A stretch of 64,000 bases of DNA, taken from NCBI RefSeq assembly GCF_900102745.1, contig NZ_FMZF01000003.1, forward strand, positions 388,671 through 452,670, read 5' to 3'. The first letter of the stretch is position 1. Every line of letters starts with the position of its first letter. The notes below the pieces were generated by a model. That model saw only the letters and a list, made by a program, of their open reading frames with translations, was not told where the DNA came from and searched no databases. Source of the DNA: Geodermatophilus telluris. GTDB lineage: Bacteria > Actinomycetota > Actinomycetes > Mycobacteriales > Geodermatophilaceae. Shown here piece after piece: positions 26,250-35,652 of the stretch. The position numbers were made by a program, and so were the translations under genes.

Positions 26250-28874
26250 GTGACAGCCGGCTCGGGGGAACAGGTCGACCACCTCTACAAGGTCTTCCAG
26301 CAGTTCACGCAGTCCATGACGCCGCACGATGCGGTCAAGAATCTGCAGATGTTCGGCGCGGATGAATCGATCATCCGCGCCGTCCGCGAGCGGCATGACG
26401 CCGAAAGCCTGCGCATCCGGAATCTCGACGAGCCGTCCTCCGTCTTCTTGGACGGCAGGCAGACCTGGTACACGGGCCCCGACATGGACAACGACCGGAA
26501 CTGGCCGGCACTCATCGCGTCGTTGCGTCACAAGGGGTTCGGCGACGAGAACATCGAGGCAATCGACAAGTCCTCGACGAAGGTCGTCGCGCTGCTCGAG
26601 CATCCGAAGCAGGCTGCCTTCCGGACGCGTGGGCTCGTCGTCGGCTTCGTCCAGTCGGGCAAGACCACGAACTTCACAGCCGTCATGGCCAAGGCGGCCG
26701 ACCGCGGCTACAAGCTCTTCATCGTCCTGTCCGGCATCCACAACACCCTTCGCCGCCAGACACAGATCCGACTTGTCAAGGATCTTGTCGAGTCGAACCC
26801 CGGGCAGTGGCACCAGGTCACGAGCGAGACCCATGACTTCCGGCCACCGCCGAACCCGAAGGCGTTCTTCGCCTCGACGGACCAGTGCCTGCTCCTGGTG
26901 GTCAAGAAGAACGCAGCCGTGCTGCGAAAGCTCCGGACGTGGCTGAGCAAGGCCGGTGAGTACCTCGAGAACTGCCCCACGCTGATCATCGACGACGAGG
27001 CCGATCAGTCGACGGTTGCCACGGCGAAGATCAACCCGTTGCTCTTCGACGTCCTGAGCAAGTTTCCCAAGGTCGGCTACGTGGGCTACACGGCGACGCC
27101 CTTCGCCAACCTCCTGATCGATCCCTCCGTCGAGGAGGACTTCTATCCCAGGGACTTCATCGTCAACCTCCCTCAGCCGGTCGGCTACCACGGCACCGAG
27201 GTGCTGTTCGGGCGGGAGCTGCTCGACGGAGAGGACCCGGCCGACCTGCCGGGCGGCCACGACATGGTCCGCATCGTCCACGACGACGAGGTGGACGACC
27301 TGAAGCCCCGCAACAAGAAGGAAGCCGCGACCTTCCAGCCGGCCGTCACGCGCTCGCTGCAGGCAGCGGTTGAATGGTTCTGGTTGGCGACTGCCGCTCG
27401 ACGTGCGCGGGGCCGAGGGAACCCGCACTCGACGATGCTGGTTCACACGACCACCGAGACCGTGGTGCACGAGGCGTTCAAGGAGCCCTTGCTACACCTG
27501 CGCTCATCGATCGCGGAACGACTGGACAAGAACGACGCGCGAACCCTCGACCGTCTGCGGGCGACGTGGGAGCGCGAGACCCGCCTCGTCCCGGCCGCGG
27601 ATTTCGCCGAGGACAAGGTCGCCTTCGACGTCCTGCTTCAGCACCTACCGAAGGTCGTCCGCGAGACGAAAATCATCGTCGACAACTACCGAAGCACCGA
27701 CCGGCTCAACTACGAAGCCGGGCCGGTCACCGCGATCGCGATCGGCGGCAACACGCTGTCGCGAGGCCTGACCCTGGAAGGCCTGGTGTCCAGCCTCTTC
27801 GTCCGGGCTGTGTCCGCCTACGACACGCTGCTCCAGATGGGGCGGTGGTTCGGCTACCGCGACGGGTACGGCGACCTACCGCGCATCTGGATGACCGAGG
27901 AGCTGGCCGAGTGGTTCAGCCATCTCGCGACTGTCGAGGCCGACATGCGCCGCGACATCGACCGCTACATGCACAACCCGGCGGAGACCCCGATGACGTT
28001 CGCGGTCCGCATCCGATCGCACCCGAAGATGGCCATCACCAACAAGGCCAAGATGAAGTCCGCCATCCTCTCCCATGCCGCCTACGGCGGGACGCTCGTC
28101 GAGTCACGCTTCTTCGACGTCACGCCCGAAGGAAAAGCACGGCTGGCCGAGAACGCCGCTGCCGCCCGCTCGCTGCTCCACGACGCCCGTCGGCACGGGG
28201 TCCGAGCTGAGCCACCGCGCCCGGAGACCGCGCTCTTCACCCAGGTGCCCCACGACGACATCGCCGCATTCCTGCGCAGCTACGAGTTCAACGAGCGATC
28301 GTCCGACGCTCACCGCGGGCGCCTTTTGGACTACATCAGCAGGCGCGCGCGTAAGGGCGCGCTCAAGCAATGGAGTGTCGCCGTGGTCGGCAACTCCCTG
28401 GCCGGCGCCACGACCGATCGATGCAGCCTCGGCGCCGACATCGAGGTGCGGATGGTCAAGCGTGCCCGACTCGGCCACGAGTCGGAGCTGGACCCGGAGT
28501 CGGAGTCGGTCTTCGACGGCGTTGCGGACATCAAGACCCTCAGCAGCCGGCGGGACGAAACGATCGACCTGGATGTCACCGGTAAGGAGCTCGGTAGCCG
28601 GGAACGGATCCTGGCGTTGCGCGACGATCAACGACCGGATCAGGGTCTGCTGCTGATCTACCCGATCGAACCCGAATCCAAGACCGGGAAGGGCGGCCGC
28701 CTGCCACTCGACGCTCCGACCGACGACGTCGTGATTGGTGTTGCTCTCGTCTTCCCCAAGCCGCGCCCGGGTACCTCGGACTCGGACGTCGAGTACTGGA
28801 GCGCCGACCTGTCCGGTGTGGTGGTCGAGGAGGAGGACCTGTCTGTCCTGGACCAGGACGACGAGGCCGCGTGA
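26250..28874 (+). CDS. Z1-domain ATPase/endonuclease-like protein
   Basis: The GTG at 26250 is preferred over the longer 26046 frame because GAAGGAG sits just upstream and homologous-looking sequence begins after it. The 874-residue product has the Z1 family pattern: a P-loop GFVQSGKTTNFT (about 132-143), LIIDDEADQST (about 246), GYTATPFANLL (about 272), GGNTLSRGLTLEGL (about 498) and LQMGRWFGYRDGY (about 529), which are SF2-like helicase motifs. Iyer, Abhiman and Aravind linked Z1 proteins to restriction-modification systems with MutL/MORC-type ATPases, and the later MZA defence system also pairs MutL-like and Z1 proteins. It is the first of five genes overlapping by 4 bp and probably translocates or remodels DNA for the nuclease. 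Confidence 0.87.
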   Translation: MTAGSGEQVDHLYKVFQQFTQSMTPHDAVKNLQMFGADESIIRAVRERHDAESLRIRNLDEPSSVFLDGRQTWYTGPDMDNDRNWPALIASLRHKGFGDENIEAIDKSSTKVVALLEHPKQAAFRTRGLVVGFVQSGKTTNFTAVMAKAADRGYKLFIVLSGIHNTLRRQTQIRLVKDLVESNPGQWHQVTSETHDFRPPPNPKAFFASTDQCLLLVVKKNAAVLRKLRTWLSKAGEYLENCPTLIIDDEADQSTVATAKINPLLFDVLSKFPKVGYVGYTATPFANLLIDPSVEEDFYPRDFIVNLPQPVGYHGTEVLFGRELLDGEDPADLPGGHDMVRIVHDDEVDDLKPRNKKEAATFQPAVTRSLQAAVEWFWLATAARRARGRGNPHSTMLVHTTTETVVHEAFKEPLLHLRSSIAERLDKNDARTLDRLRATWERETRLVPAADFAEDKVAFDVLLQHLPKVVRETKIIVDNYRSTDRLNYEAGPVTAIAIGGNTLSRGLTLEGLVSSLFVRAVSAYDTLLQMGRWFGYRDGYGDLPRIWMTEELAEWFSHLATVEADMRRDIDRYMHNPAETPMTFAVRIRSHPKMAITNKAKMKSAILSHAAYGGTLVESRFFDVTPEGKARLAENAAAARSLLHDARRHGVRAEPPRPETALFTQVPHDDIAAFLRSYEFNERSSDAHRGRLLDYISRRARKGALKQWSVAVVGNSLAGATTDRCSLGADIEVRMVKRARLGHESELDPESESVFDGVADIKTLSSRRDETIDLDVTGKELGSRERILALRDDQRPDQGLLLIYPIEPESKTGKGGRLPLDAPTDDVVIGVALVFPKPRPGTSDSDVEYWSADLSGVVVEEEDLSVLDQDDEAA

Positions 28875-29863
28875 CGCTCGACGGCGCACAGCTCGACCTG
28901 ATCTGGGCCGCTGCGGCCGGTCGTCCAGTCGTTTCCGCCTTCCGCACGGCTCCCATCGGGGTCGATACACCCCAGGGCGCGGTGCAGGCGGGAGTCGACG
29001 CCGAGGGACACCGTCACCTTCTGGTGCCCTTGGCATCCAGGCACAGCCTCCAGGAGATCCTCGACGGCGACGCCGTCATCCTCCGCCGGAGGGCACTCGA
29101 GGACGAGCACCGCTATCAGCAGTACGCCTCGCTCGAACTCATCGACGAACGTCAGACCGATCTGTTCACGGCACTCTGCGTCGAGGTGGCGGAACGGGTC
29201 GCCGCGACGCCTGAGCGAGCCGTTGCCGCACTGCGCGATGCGCTCAAGGACTGGCGCGCGCTCTTGGCGGGCAATCGTCAGGTCCTCACCCCTTCGGCCC
29301 TGGCCGGCCTCTTCGGGGAGCTGCACCTGCTCCGGTCGATGCTCCTTCAGGACACCGGTGCCGCCGAGTTCTGGACGGGGCCGAACGGGTCCGCACAGGA
29401 CTTCCACCACGGCGGCCGCGCTGTCGAAGTGAAGACGACGACGGCACCGGAGGGTCGGTCCATCCGCATCCACGGCACCGACCAGCTCGACGTCGAGGCG
29501 CCTGGGCGGCTGCTCCTGCACTGGCTGCGAGTCCGCTCCGACCAGGGCGCGTCGGTGCCCGAGCTCGTCCACGACATCGCGCGGAGGACCGACGACACCG
29601 CCGGCTTTCGGAAGCGGCTGCAGGAGGTCGGCTACCACGAGGCGGACCGCGACATCTACGCGCGGAAGCGCTTCGACGTCATCGAGGTCCGCACGTACGA
29701 CGTCGGCCCGGGGTTTCCTCGGATCACACCCGCCGGGCTGACCGGGGACGCCGCACTCGGCGGGGTCGGGCCGGTCGAGTACAGCATCGATCTGAACGCC
29801 CCGGCGGCCGACGCTCGTCGCGTCGATCTCGACCCGGCCTTGTTCCTGCTGGAGCGCACATGA
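28871..29863 (+). CDS. PD-(D/E)XK motif protein (DUF4420-type)
   Basis: The GTG overlaps the Z1 stop by 4 bp. The 330-residue product matches the DUF4420 group found next to Z1 and MutL-like genes. Its nuclease-like core is GLFGELHLLRSML (the helix with a conserved Glu), GSAQDFHHGGRAVEVKTTT (about residues 175-193, the D...E-x-K strand pair) and a following Gln/Leu-rich strand ending in LLLHWLRV. These residues suit metal-dependent DNA cleavage, so this is the best candidate for the restriction nuclease of the system. The C-terminal third (about 230-330) is family specific. Cleavage specificity and dependence on the ATPases are unknown. Confidence 0.82.
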   Translation: MTLDGAQLDLIWAAAAGRPVVSAFRTAPIGVDTPQGAVQAGVDAEGHRHLLVPLASRHSLQEILDGDAVILRRRALEDEHRYQQYASLELIDERQTDLFTALCVEVAERVAATPERAVAALRDALKDWRALLAGNRQVLTPSALAGLFGELHLLRSMLLQDTGAAEFWTGPNGSAQDFHHGGRAVEVKTTTAPEGRSIRIHGTDQLDVEAPGRLLLHWLRVRSDQGASVPELVHDIARRTDDTAGFRKRLQEVGYHEADRDIYARKRFDVIEVRTYDVGPGFPRITPAGLTGDAALGGVGPVEYSIDLNAPAADARRVDLDPALFLLERT

Positions 29864-31761
29864 TCACGCCACGCTGGTGGTCGCAGCCATTTCCTCCGAC
29901 GGGTGCAATCGCCTCGGAGGGGATCCGCAACCAGCTCGGGCGGCCACCGGTGGACCCGCTGACGGTGTTCGTGCGCGAGACCGCGCAGAACTCCTGGGAC
30001 GCCCGGCTCCCCGGCGTCGAGACGGTCTACCGACTCGAACTGACCACCGTGGCTCCGACTCACCGGCCGACCTGGGAGCGGCTTCTCACCCCGCCGGCTG
30101 CCGTCCAGGAGCACCTGGGCGTCGGCCGGGCCGTGCGGACACCGAACCTGCGGCTGTTGTCCGTCGTGGACCGAGGGACGAAGGGTCTGGGCGGTCCCAC
30201 ACGAGCGGACCAACTGGCCGACGGCCGCCGCGACTGGATCTCCTTCGTGCTCAACGTCGGAGAGAAGCGCGACACCGCATTGGGCGGCGGCACCTACGGA
30301 TACGGCAAGGCCGTCCTCTATCGCCTGTCCCGCGTCGGGACGATCCTGGTCTACACGCGCACGGCGGACGAGACGGGCGCCTTGCACTCCCGTCTGATCG
30401 GGATCGCCCTCGGCAGCTCGTTCGACAATCGCGGCCGGGTCGACGCGGATAGCAGGCCCTTCACCGGTCGCCACTGGTGGGGCGATGTCCACGACGATCA
30501 TGTGGAGCCGCTCGTCGGCGATGACGCGGACGAGGTCGCGCGAGCGCTCGGATTGAGCCCGTTCGAGCGGGGCGAGTCGGGCACCACGCTGGTCGTGATC
30601 GACCCGGAGCTGGACGAGCTGGGCGACACAGCGGATGCAGCGAAGCACCTGGCCGAGACCATCGCCTGGCAACTGTGGCCCGTCATGCTTCCCGAACGAG
30701 GAACCGAACGGCTCGTACCCGAAGTCCTGGCCAACGGTCGCAGCTTCCCCGTACCTGAACCGGCCCGCCTACATCCGCTCAGTATGTTCGTCAACGCATA
30801 TCGCAAACTTCCGACCGACGTGGCCAAAACCCTCGAGTGCGGCAATCCTCGGCAGCGGCTCGGACGGTTCGCATTGGAACGCACCGTCGTCGTACCCATG
30901 TCGCCGAGTGCGGTCTCCATGGCGGCCAGCTTCGCCGGGGTCGACGGAGATCCGCACCACGTATGTCTGATGCGTTCGCCGGAACTCGTGGTCCGCTACC
31001 TCGAAGGACCGACCACCAGCTCTGTGCACAGCGTGTACGCGGGCGTCTTCCGTGCCGACGACGAACTGGACGGCGTCTACGCGGCGGCCGAGCCACCCAC
31101 TCACGACAACTGGGTATCCGAGCAGCTGACGGGGCACGAACGCACGTTCATCAGAACCACCTTCATGCGGCTGCGGGAGCAGCTGGCCGTCTTCCGCGCC
31201 CCGGTGCAGAACGCGGTATCCACCTCGTCGCGGACGGCCCTCGGCGCCGTCAGCAACTACCTGGGTGGGCTCGTCGCTGCCGCGTTCGCGTCCCCCGACG
31301 ACCAGTCGTCTCCGCATTTCGCGGGCCGCCTCGACGACGGGTGGACCGGTACGACGAGCAGCCGACTTGACCAGGCAGGCGCCCAGGGCTCAAGGGCCGG
31401 CGCCCGACCTGGGGCAGCGACTCGTACGCGTGTCACCACGCTGATCGAGCCGCACATCGAGGCAGTGGACGGGGCCGTTGTCCTGGTCGCGCGGTATGGA
31501 GTTAACACGCCTGGCCCTGTTGAACTGAGCGCTCAGCTGTCCATTGTCGCCTGGGAGGGTCGCGAGACCGATCCGCCCGCAGGGGCGGCCCAACCGCGAG
31601 TGCTCGAGTGGCGGACCGCCCACGGCCCGATCACCGAGGACTCGTGCACAGTGAACGGTCCCACAGAGGTCGAACTCGTGGTGATGCCGGTACCGGACAC
31701 CGCCACCGATATGAGGGTCGTCGCCGCGCCGCTGGCTGAAAGCGCCGAGGGCGCCGCGTGA
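29860..31761 (+). CDS. MORC/MutL-type GHKL ATPase
   Basis: The start overlaps the previous stop (ATGA). The 633-residue protein has the three GHKL signatures: VRETAQNSWDARL (N box with the catalytic Glu and Asn, about 38-50), LLSVVDRGTKGLGG (G1 box, about 99-112) and GGGTYGYGKAVLYRLS (G2 lid, about 145-160). The remaining 450 residues would hold the transducer and family-specific regions; a low-complexity Ser/Ala/Gly linker is seen near 510-530. Such ATPases dimerise on ATP binding and act as DNA clamps; prokaryotic MORC relatives occur in restriction-modification operons. With the Z1 protein and the nuclease it probably forms the sensing and licensing part of the system. Confidence 0.85.
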   Translation: MITPRWWSQPFPPTGAIASEGIRNQLGRPPVDPLTVFVRETAQNSWDARLPGVETVYRLELTTVAPTHRPTWERLLTPPAAVQEHLGVGRAVRTPNLRLLSVVDRGTKGLGGPTRADQLADGRRDWISFVLNVGEKRDTALGGGTYGYGKAVLYRLSRVGTILVYTRTADETGALHSRLIGIALGSSFDNRGRVDADSRPFTGRHWWGDVHDDHVEPLVGDDADEVARALGLSPFERGESGTTLVVIDPELDELGDTADAAKHLAETIAWQLWPVMLPERGTERLVPEVLANGRSFPVPEPARLHPLSMFVNAYRKLPTDVAKTLECGNPRQRLGRFALERTVVVPMSPSAVSMAASFAGVDGDPHHVCLMRSPELVVRYLEGPTTSSVHSVYAGVFRADDELDGVYAAAEPPTHDNWVSEQLTGHERTFIRTTFMRLREQLAVFRAPVQNAVSTSSRTALGAVSNYLGGLVAAAFASPDDQSSPHFAGRLDDGWTGTTSSRLDQAGAQGSRAGARPGAATRTRVTTLIEPHIEAVDGAVVLVARYGVNTPGPVELSAQLSIVAWEGRETDPPAGAAQPRVLEWRTAHGPITEDSCTVNGPTEVELVVMPVPDTATDMRVVAAPLAESAEGAA

Positions 31762-32651
31762 CTCGCGTTTTCCCCTTCCTGCGGCCGCCGATCGACGTCG
31801 TCTCGATCGGCCCCTGGTCCCGGCTCTCCCCTGACGGCACCGAGCCCCTCCCGGACAACCTTCTCGACTGGGACTACAGCACAACGCTGTCCCTGCACCG
31901 GCCGGTCATCGTCGATGGCCTACGGCTGCGGGAGCTGACCGGTCTCACCGAGGACGCTGCGGTCGATCTGAGCGTGCAGTGGTTCGCGACCAACTCACTG
32001 CTGCGCGGTCGGGCGTGGCGATCTCCGCTGCCTGCCGACGATGCATTCGAGGTCACGATCGAGTTCGAACTGCCAGGCGGCGACCTCGGCGGCGCACTCG
32101 ACCTCGTCACGAATGTGACGCTTCGGTCACCGTCTCCCGGGTCCTCTGCGGCGGCCCCGACGCGTCCCGGCAGCGTGCTGTGGTCCGATCGACATCGGGT
32201 CGTCCTCGAGGGGGACAACGCGCTCTTCCCGATCGCGACTGCGGACTTCCATGACCTGCCCTACCCGACGGGTGCCGGCTGGTACCTGCACATCGACGAA
32301 GACCTGGACGGCGCGGCACTCGGTTCGATCCTCCTGCTCGTGAACGAGCGCCACGACGTCGTCATGCGTGCAGTCCGATCAGCCTCCTCGCCCAGTGAGG
32401 CCGACCAGCGCGTCTTGTCCACTTTGCGGGCGGACGTCCTTCGCGTGCTGGTGGAACGCGCGCTCACTGATGAGGACCTGCAGGAAGGCGCCGACCACCC
32501 CGCCGGCTCGCTTGGAGCGCTGCTGATCAACGTCGTCCGGAATGCCTTTCCAGGATTCTCCATGGAGGCTCTCCGCCGTGAGCGACAGAACGCACCGGCA
32601 CTGTTCAGCAGTCGCCTCCAGGAGACGTCCCAACTGCTGGTGGCGTCGTGA
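31758..32651 (+). CDS. Conserved accessory protein of the Z1/MORC operon, function unknown
   Basis: A GTG start overlaps the previous stop by 4 bp. The 297-residue product is soluble and looks largely beta-strand in its first 200 residues (for example VTIEFELPGGDLGGALDLV and GSILLLVNERHDVVM), with a helical C-terminal third. I see no catalytic motif. Its fixed place after the MORC-type ATPase and before the 32648 gene suggests a structural or DNA-recognition subunit. I do not recognise the family by name. Confidence 0.7.
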   Translation: MTRVFPFLRPPIDVVSIGPWSRLSPDGTEPLPDNLLDWDYSTTLSLHRPVIVDGLRLRELTGLTEDAAVDLSVQWFATNSLLRGRAWRSPLPADDAFEVTIEFELPGGDLGGALDLVTNVTLRSPSPGSSAAAPTRPGSVLWSDRHRVVLEGDNALFPIATADFHDLPYPTGAGWYLHIDEDLDGAALGSILLLVNERHDVVMRAVRSASSPSEADQRVLSTLRADVLRVLVERALTDEDLQEGADHPAGSLGALLINVVRNAFPGFSMEALRRERQNAPALFSSRLQETSQLLVAS

Positions 32652-33436
32652 GCGTCCTCTACCCGCGACTGCTCGGAGACGCCGCCCGGGAGCTGCATCG
32701 CCAGTACCAGCACGCTCCGATCGCCGAGCTCCAGGAACGGCACTCTCTGCGCCACCCGTCCGCGGTGTTCGCCGCCACCGGTGGGCGGCGCGTCACTGCG
32801 GAGGAACTCCAACGCCTGCGGGACGACATCCTGGTCGTCGCTGCGCGAGCCGGCTTCCCGGACGAGAGCCGACGCCAGGACCGCATGACCTTCGACGTCG
32901 AAGTGGCGCAGCTGTTGCACCAGCGGTGCGGGTTGGTCGCGGCCGAGGCGTCCGTTAGGCCGATGTGGGCCTTCCTCGCCCTCGTGCTGTTGCCCGATGT
33001 CTCCTACTGGCGGTACCCCCGCCCTCCGGGGGACCGGGTCCTGGGCACGGACATCACCCGACACGTGTGGGGCAGGCTCTGGTGGCGAGCGCACCTGCTG
33101 GCCCTGCCACAGGTCCACGAGCGGTACCGCCTTCTCGAGACCTTTGGCGAGGCAGCCTTCGACCAGATGTACGCCCGCAGGAAGTCGATCGGTGGCAGCC
33201 GCGCCCTCGTCCGTGCCATTGCGGACGTCTGGCCGGCGGTGGACCGAGGTCGAATCTCCGAGCGAGCCATGTTGATCGACGTGCTCAAGCGGCTGTCCCG
33301 CTGGGGAGCAGTAGTCGACTTCGAGTCGCTCGACGACGACGAGCTGAGGCGCCAGGTCCTCGAGGCGGTGACTGAGTCCGCGGTGCTGCTGGGCGCCCAG
33401 GCACAGGACGCAGGACCAAGGCATCGGCGCGCCTGA
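32648..33436 (+). CDS. DUF6339-like accessory protein of the Z1/MORC operon
   Basis: The GTG overlaps the previous stop by 4 bp; this is the last gene of the operon. The 262-residue, mostly helical product opens with VLYPRLLGDAARELHRQY and has a WAFLALVLLPDVSYWRYP segment near residue 105 and a GRLWWRAHLL segment near 142. I associate this pattern with DUF6339, though that is from memory. No catalytic motif is seen. It converges on the Vsr gene with only 7 bp between the stops. Its conserved place suggests a subunit of the same complex. Confidence 0.68.
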   Translation: MSVLYPRLLGDAARELHRQYQHAPIAELQERHSLRHPSAVFAATGGRRVTAEELQRLRDDILVVAARAGFPDESRRQDRMTFDVEVAQLLHQRCGLVAAEASVRPMWAFLALVLLPDVSYWRYPRPPGDRVLGTDITRHVWGRLWWRAHLLALPQVHERYRLLETFGEAAFDQMYARRKSIGGSRALVRAIADVWPAVDRGRISERAMLIDVLKRLSRWGAVVDFESLDDDELRRQVLEAVTESAVLLGAQAQDAGPRHRRA

Positions 33437-33443
33437 GCCTCGG

Positions 33444-33860
33444 CTAGGTCCCGCGGACCACTCGCTCGATGACGTCGACGGCTGCGATCGGGTTCTCGTG
33501 CTCCCAGAAGCGGAGCACCGTCCACCCAAGCTCTCGGAGGTGCTCATCGGTCTGGCGGTCGCGTTGCTGATTTCGCTCGAGCTTCGCGACCCACCACTCG
33601 CGGTTCGCCGTGGGGGTCGTCGCATGGATCGGGCACGAATGCCAGAAGCACCCGTCGACGAAGACGGCGACGTGTCGGCCACCGAAGACCATGTCCGCCC
33701 GCCGGCGCGGCAGTCCTGGCAACGCCGCATCGACCCGATAGCGAAGGCCCCGACGGTGCGCCTCGCGCCGTATAGCCACCTCGGGGGCGGTGTCGCGCCG
33801 CCGGGCGCGACTCATCCGTGCCGCCACTTCTGGGCTCGATGCGGGGGGGCGAGCCGTCAC
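33444..33860 (-). CDS. vsr: Very short patch repair (Vsr) endonuclease
   Basis: The GTG at 33860 is chosen over the 34040 start: GGGAGG lies 8 nt upstream, and the resulting 138-residue length is that of Vsr proteins, while the extra N-terminal sequence is unlike them. Family marks are RDTAPEVAIRREAHRRGLRY, RADMVFGGRHVAVFVDG with the catalytic Asp at about 56, the FWHSCP zinc-binding signature (about 72-77), and LGWTVLRFWEHE near the end. Vsr nicks beside T:G mismatches made when 5-methylcytosine deaminates. It is divergent from the C5 methyltransferase at 34071, the usual partnership. In Z1/MORC systems a Vsr-fold protein may also act as a nuclease of the system. Confidence 0.93.
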   Translation of the reverse strand: MTARPPASSPEVAARMSRARRRDTAPEVAIRREAHRRGLRYRVDAALPGLPRRRADMVFGGRHVAVFVDGCFWHSCPIHATTPTANREWWVAKLERNQQRDRQTDEHLRELGWTVLRFWEHENPIAAVDVIERVVRGT

Positions 33861-34070
33861 CCGCTCAGCCTCCCCCACACACCCATCCTGCTTGGCGACA
33901 TGCGCAGTTGCCCCGCCCACCCCACCCGACAACAGCTGTAGGGGCCCGGGAAGGAACTGTCGTTGGGCGCGCTTACGGTCGGTGGCAGCCCGCGCTCGAT
34001 AGTGTCGCGGGGAAGGACACGCGTGCCACTGCGAGGGCACGCGCCAGCAAGAACGGCGGGTGTTACCTCA

Positions 34071-35183
34071 ATGGGCGGAGCTGGTCGCGACCCTGATTCG
34101 ACAGCGGGTGTGGCGACACCCCTGCGAGTGATCGACCTCTTCGCCGGTTGCGGGGGCCTGACCCAAGGCTTCAAGGAGACCGGGCACTTCGAGCCCGTGG
34201 CAGCGGTCGAACACGACCTCGCCGCGGCCGCGACGTATGCGGCCAACTTCGGCGAGGACCACGTCCACTGGGGCAAGATCGAGGACTGGGTAACCGGGGA
34301 ACTGCCAGACGCAGACGTCGTCGTCGGCGGACCACCCTGCCAGGGCTTTTCAAGTCTGAACAAGCGCAGGATCGACGACCCCCGCAACGAGCTGTGGCGT
34401 CACTACGTGGAGACGCTGATCAAGGTCCAACCGAGGGCCTTCCTCATCGAGAACGTCGACCGGTTCGGCGCGAGCGACCAGTTTCAGATGCTCCGTCAGG
34501 AGACCGATTCCGGCGGCTTGCTCGAGGACTATCAGATTGACGCCCGCATCGTGCGGGCCACCGAGTTCGGCGCGGCCCAGCTCCGCCGACGCTTCATCGT
34601 GATTGGCACCCATCGCGAACTGTCGAAGATCGACGTGCCCACTGGGTCGGTACCCCAGGACGAATGGCGGACCGTGCGCCAGGCCCTCGAAGGGCTCGAC
34701 GAAGTCGTACACCCGGACGACCAGCGGCTCCCGTCAATGACGACCGAGGCCTTCGGACGCGTGCTCCCAGGCGTCTTCAAGTCCCCTGACCTGCACTTGA
34801 CTCGTAACTACCAGGACCTGTCCCTCAAGCGATTCCGGCACATCCCTCCAGGGGGAGACCGCCGCAACCTGCCCAACAAGCTGAAGGCCCCGTGCTGGAT
34901 CGGGCACAACTCCGGCTCGTTCGATGTGATGGGGCGCATGCACTGGAACCGGCCCTCGGTGACCATCCGGACCGAGTTCTTCAAGCCCGAGAAGGGCCGC
35001 TACCTCCACCCCGAACAGCCTCGCGCCATCACTCATCACGAAGCCGCCCGGCTTCAGGGGTTCCCGGACGAATTTCTGTGGTGTGGCGGCAAGCTGGACA
35101 TCGCCCGTCAGATCGGCAATGCCGTCCCGGTCGAGCTGGCACGCGGCCTGGCCCAGCACATTGCATCGGCGCTGGGCCGCTGA
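34071..35183 (+). CDS. dcm: C5-cytosine DNA methyltransferase (second of a related pair)
   Basis: The first ATG of the homologous region, 34071, gives 370 residues; an upstream in-frame TTG at 33963 and a downstream GTG at 34110 are alternatives, and none has a strong Shine-Dalgarno. Motifs are LFAGCGGLTQGF (I), GGPPCQGFSSLNKR (IV, catalytic Cys), LIENVDRFG (VI), FGAAQLRRRF (VIII) and RQIGNAVPVEL (X). The C-terminal part shares LHLTRNY, VTIRTEFFKPEKGRYLHP and the HEAARLQGFPDEF stretch with the enzyme at 24878, so the two are paralogues. Vsr is divergent next door. The pair could methylate the two strands of an asymmetric site; that is inference. Confidence 0.93.
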   Translation: MGGAGRDPDSTAGVATPLRVIDLFAGCGGLTQGFKETGHFEPVAAVEHDLAAAATYAANFGEDHVHWGKIEDWVTGELPDADVVVGGPPCQGFSSLNKRRIDDPRNELWRHYVETLIKVQPRAFLIENVDRFGASDQFQMLRQETDSGGLLEDYQIDARIVRATEFGAAQLRRRFIVIGTHRELSKIDVPTGSVPQDEWRTVRQALEGLDEVVHPDDQRLPSMTTEAFGRVLPGVFKSPDLHLTRNYQDLSLKRFRHIPPGGDRRNLPNKLKAPCWIGHNSGSFDVMGRMHWNRPSVTIRTEFFKPEKGRYLHPEQPRAITHHEAARLQGFPDEFLWCGGKLDIARQIGNAVPVELARGLAQHIASALGR

Positions 35184-35343
35184 GGCGGCGCGGGGACAGC
35201 TGCTACATCGGGCTGTCGGAATGACGAACCGTAGCGCCAGCTGGTTGACCCTTTGAGGCTCATTGCTGCTCGGAATTGCTCGGAGCGGCGTTGATCGGCA
35301 CTCGTGCTTCCTGTGCGCGGCTGCGCTGAGGCACACTCCCCCG

Positions 35344-35652
35344 GTGACGCTGGCGGAGGAGTTTCAACGGGCATGCCAGGCTGCTGTCGACGAGTCCCGA
35401 GAGCTGGGATATACGCCGACCGCGTGGATCAGCATGATGAACGGCCCTGGTGGGGCCGCCACTGCTGCCCGCCGCCTGCTGACGAACGGTGACGTCCAGA
35501 CGGGCTTCCAGCGCCTGATCTCAATGGGTAGGCGAGATCTCACTGTGGAGCAAGCCGTGTTGGATGAGTACTGGGTCGACCTGTTCACCGACGCTCACCG
35601 AGAAGCGGCACGCTGGCGACTGGCTCAGGCAGACGGCGACGGGCCTGCCTGA
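35344..35652 (+). CDS. Small conserved protein, function unknown
   Basis: The GTG at 35344 is chosen because the 102 residues after it (TLAEEFQRACQAAVDESREL, then AATAARRLLTNGDVQTGF, LDLTVE-like RRDLTVEQAVLD, and LFTDAHREAARWRL) match a small hypothetical protein common in actinobacteria, whereas the upstream extension does not. It is helical, acidic and without motifs or membrane segments. It lies alone between two restriction systems. Its role is unknown. Confidence 0.6.
   Translation: MTLAEEFQRACQAAVDESRELGYTPTAWISMMNGPGGAATAARRLLTNGDVQTGFQRLISMGRRDLTVEQAVLDEYWVDLFTDAHREAARWRLAQADGDGPA

Noticed and set aside
33444..34040. Longer Vsr start at 34040
   Set aside because: The extra 60 residues do not resemble Vsr and would overlap the divergent promoter region. 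GTG 33860 has a proper ribosome-binding site and family-typical length.
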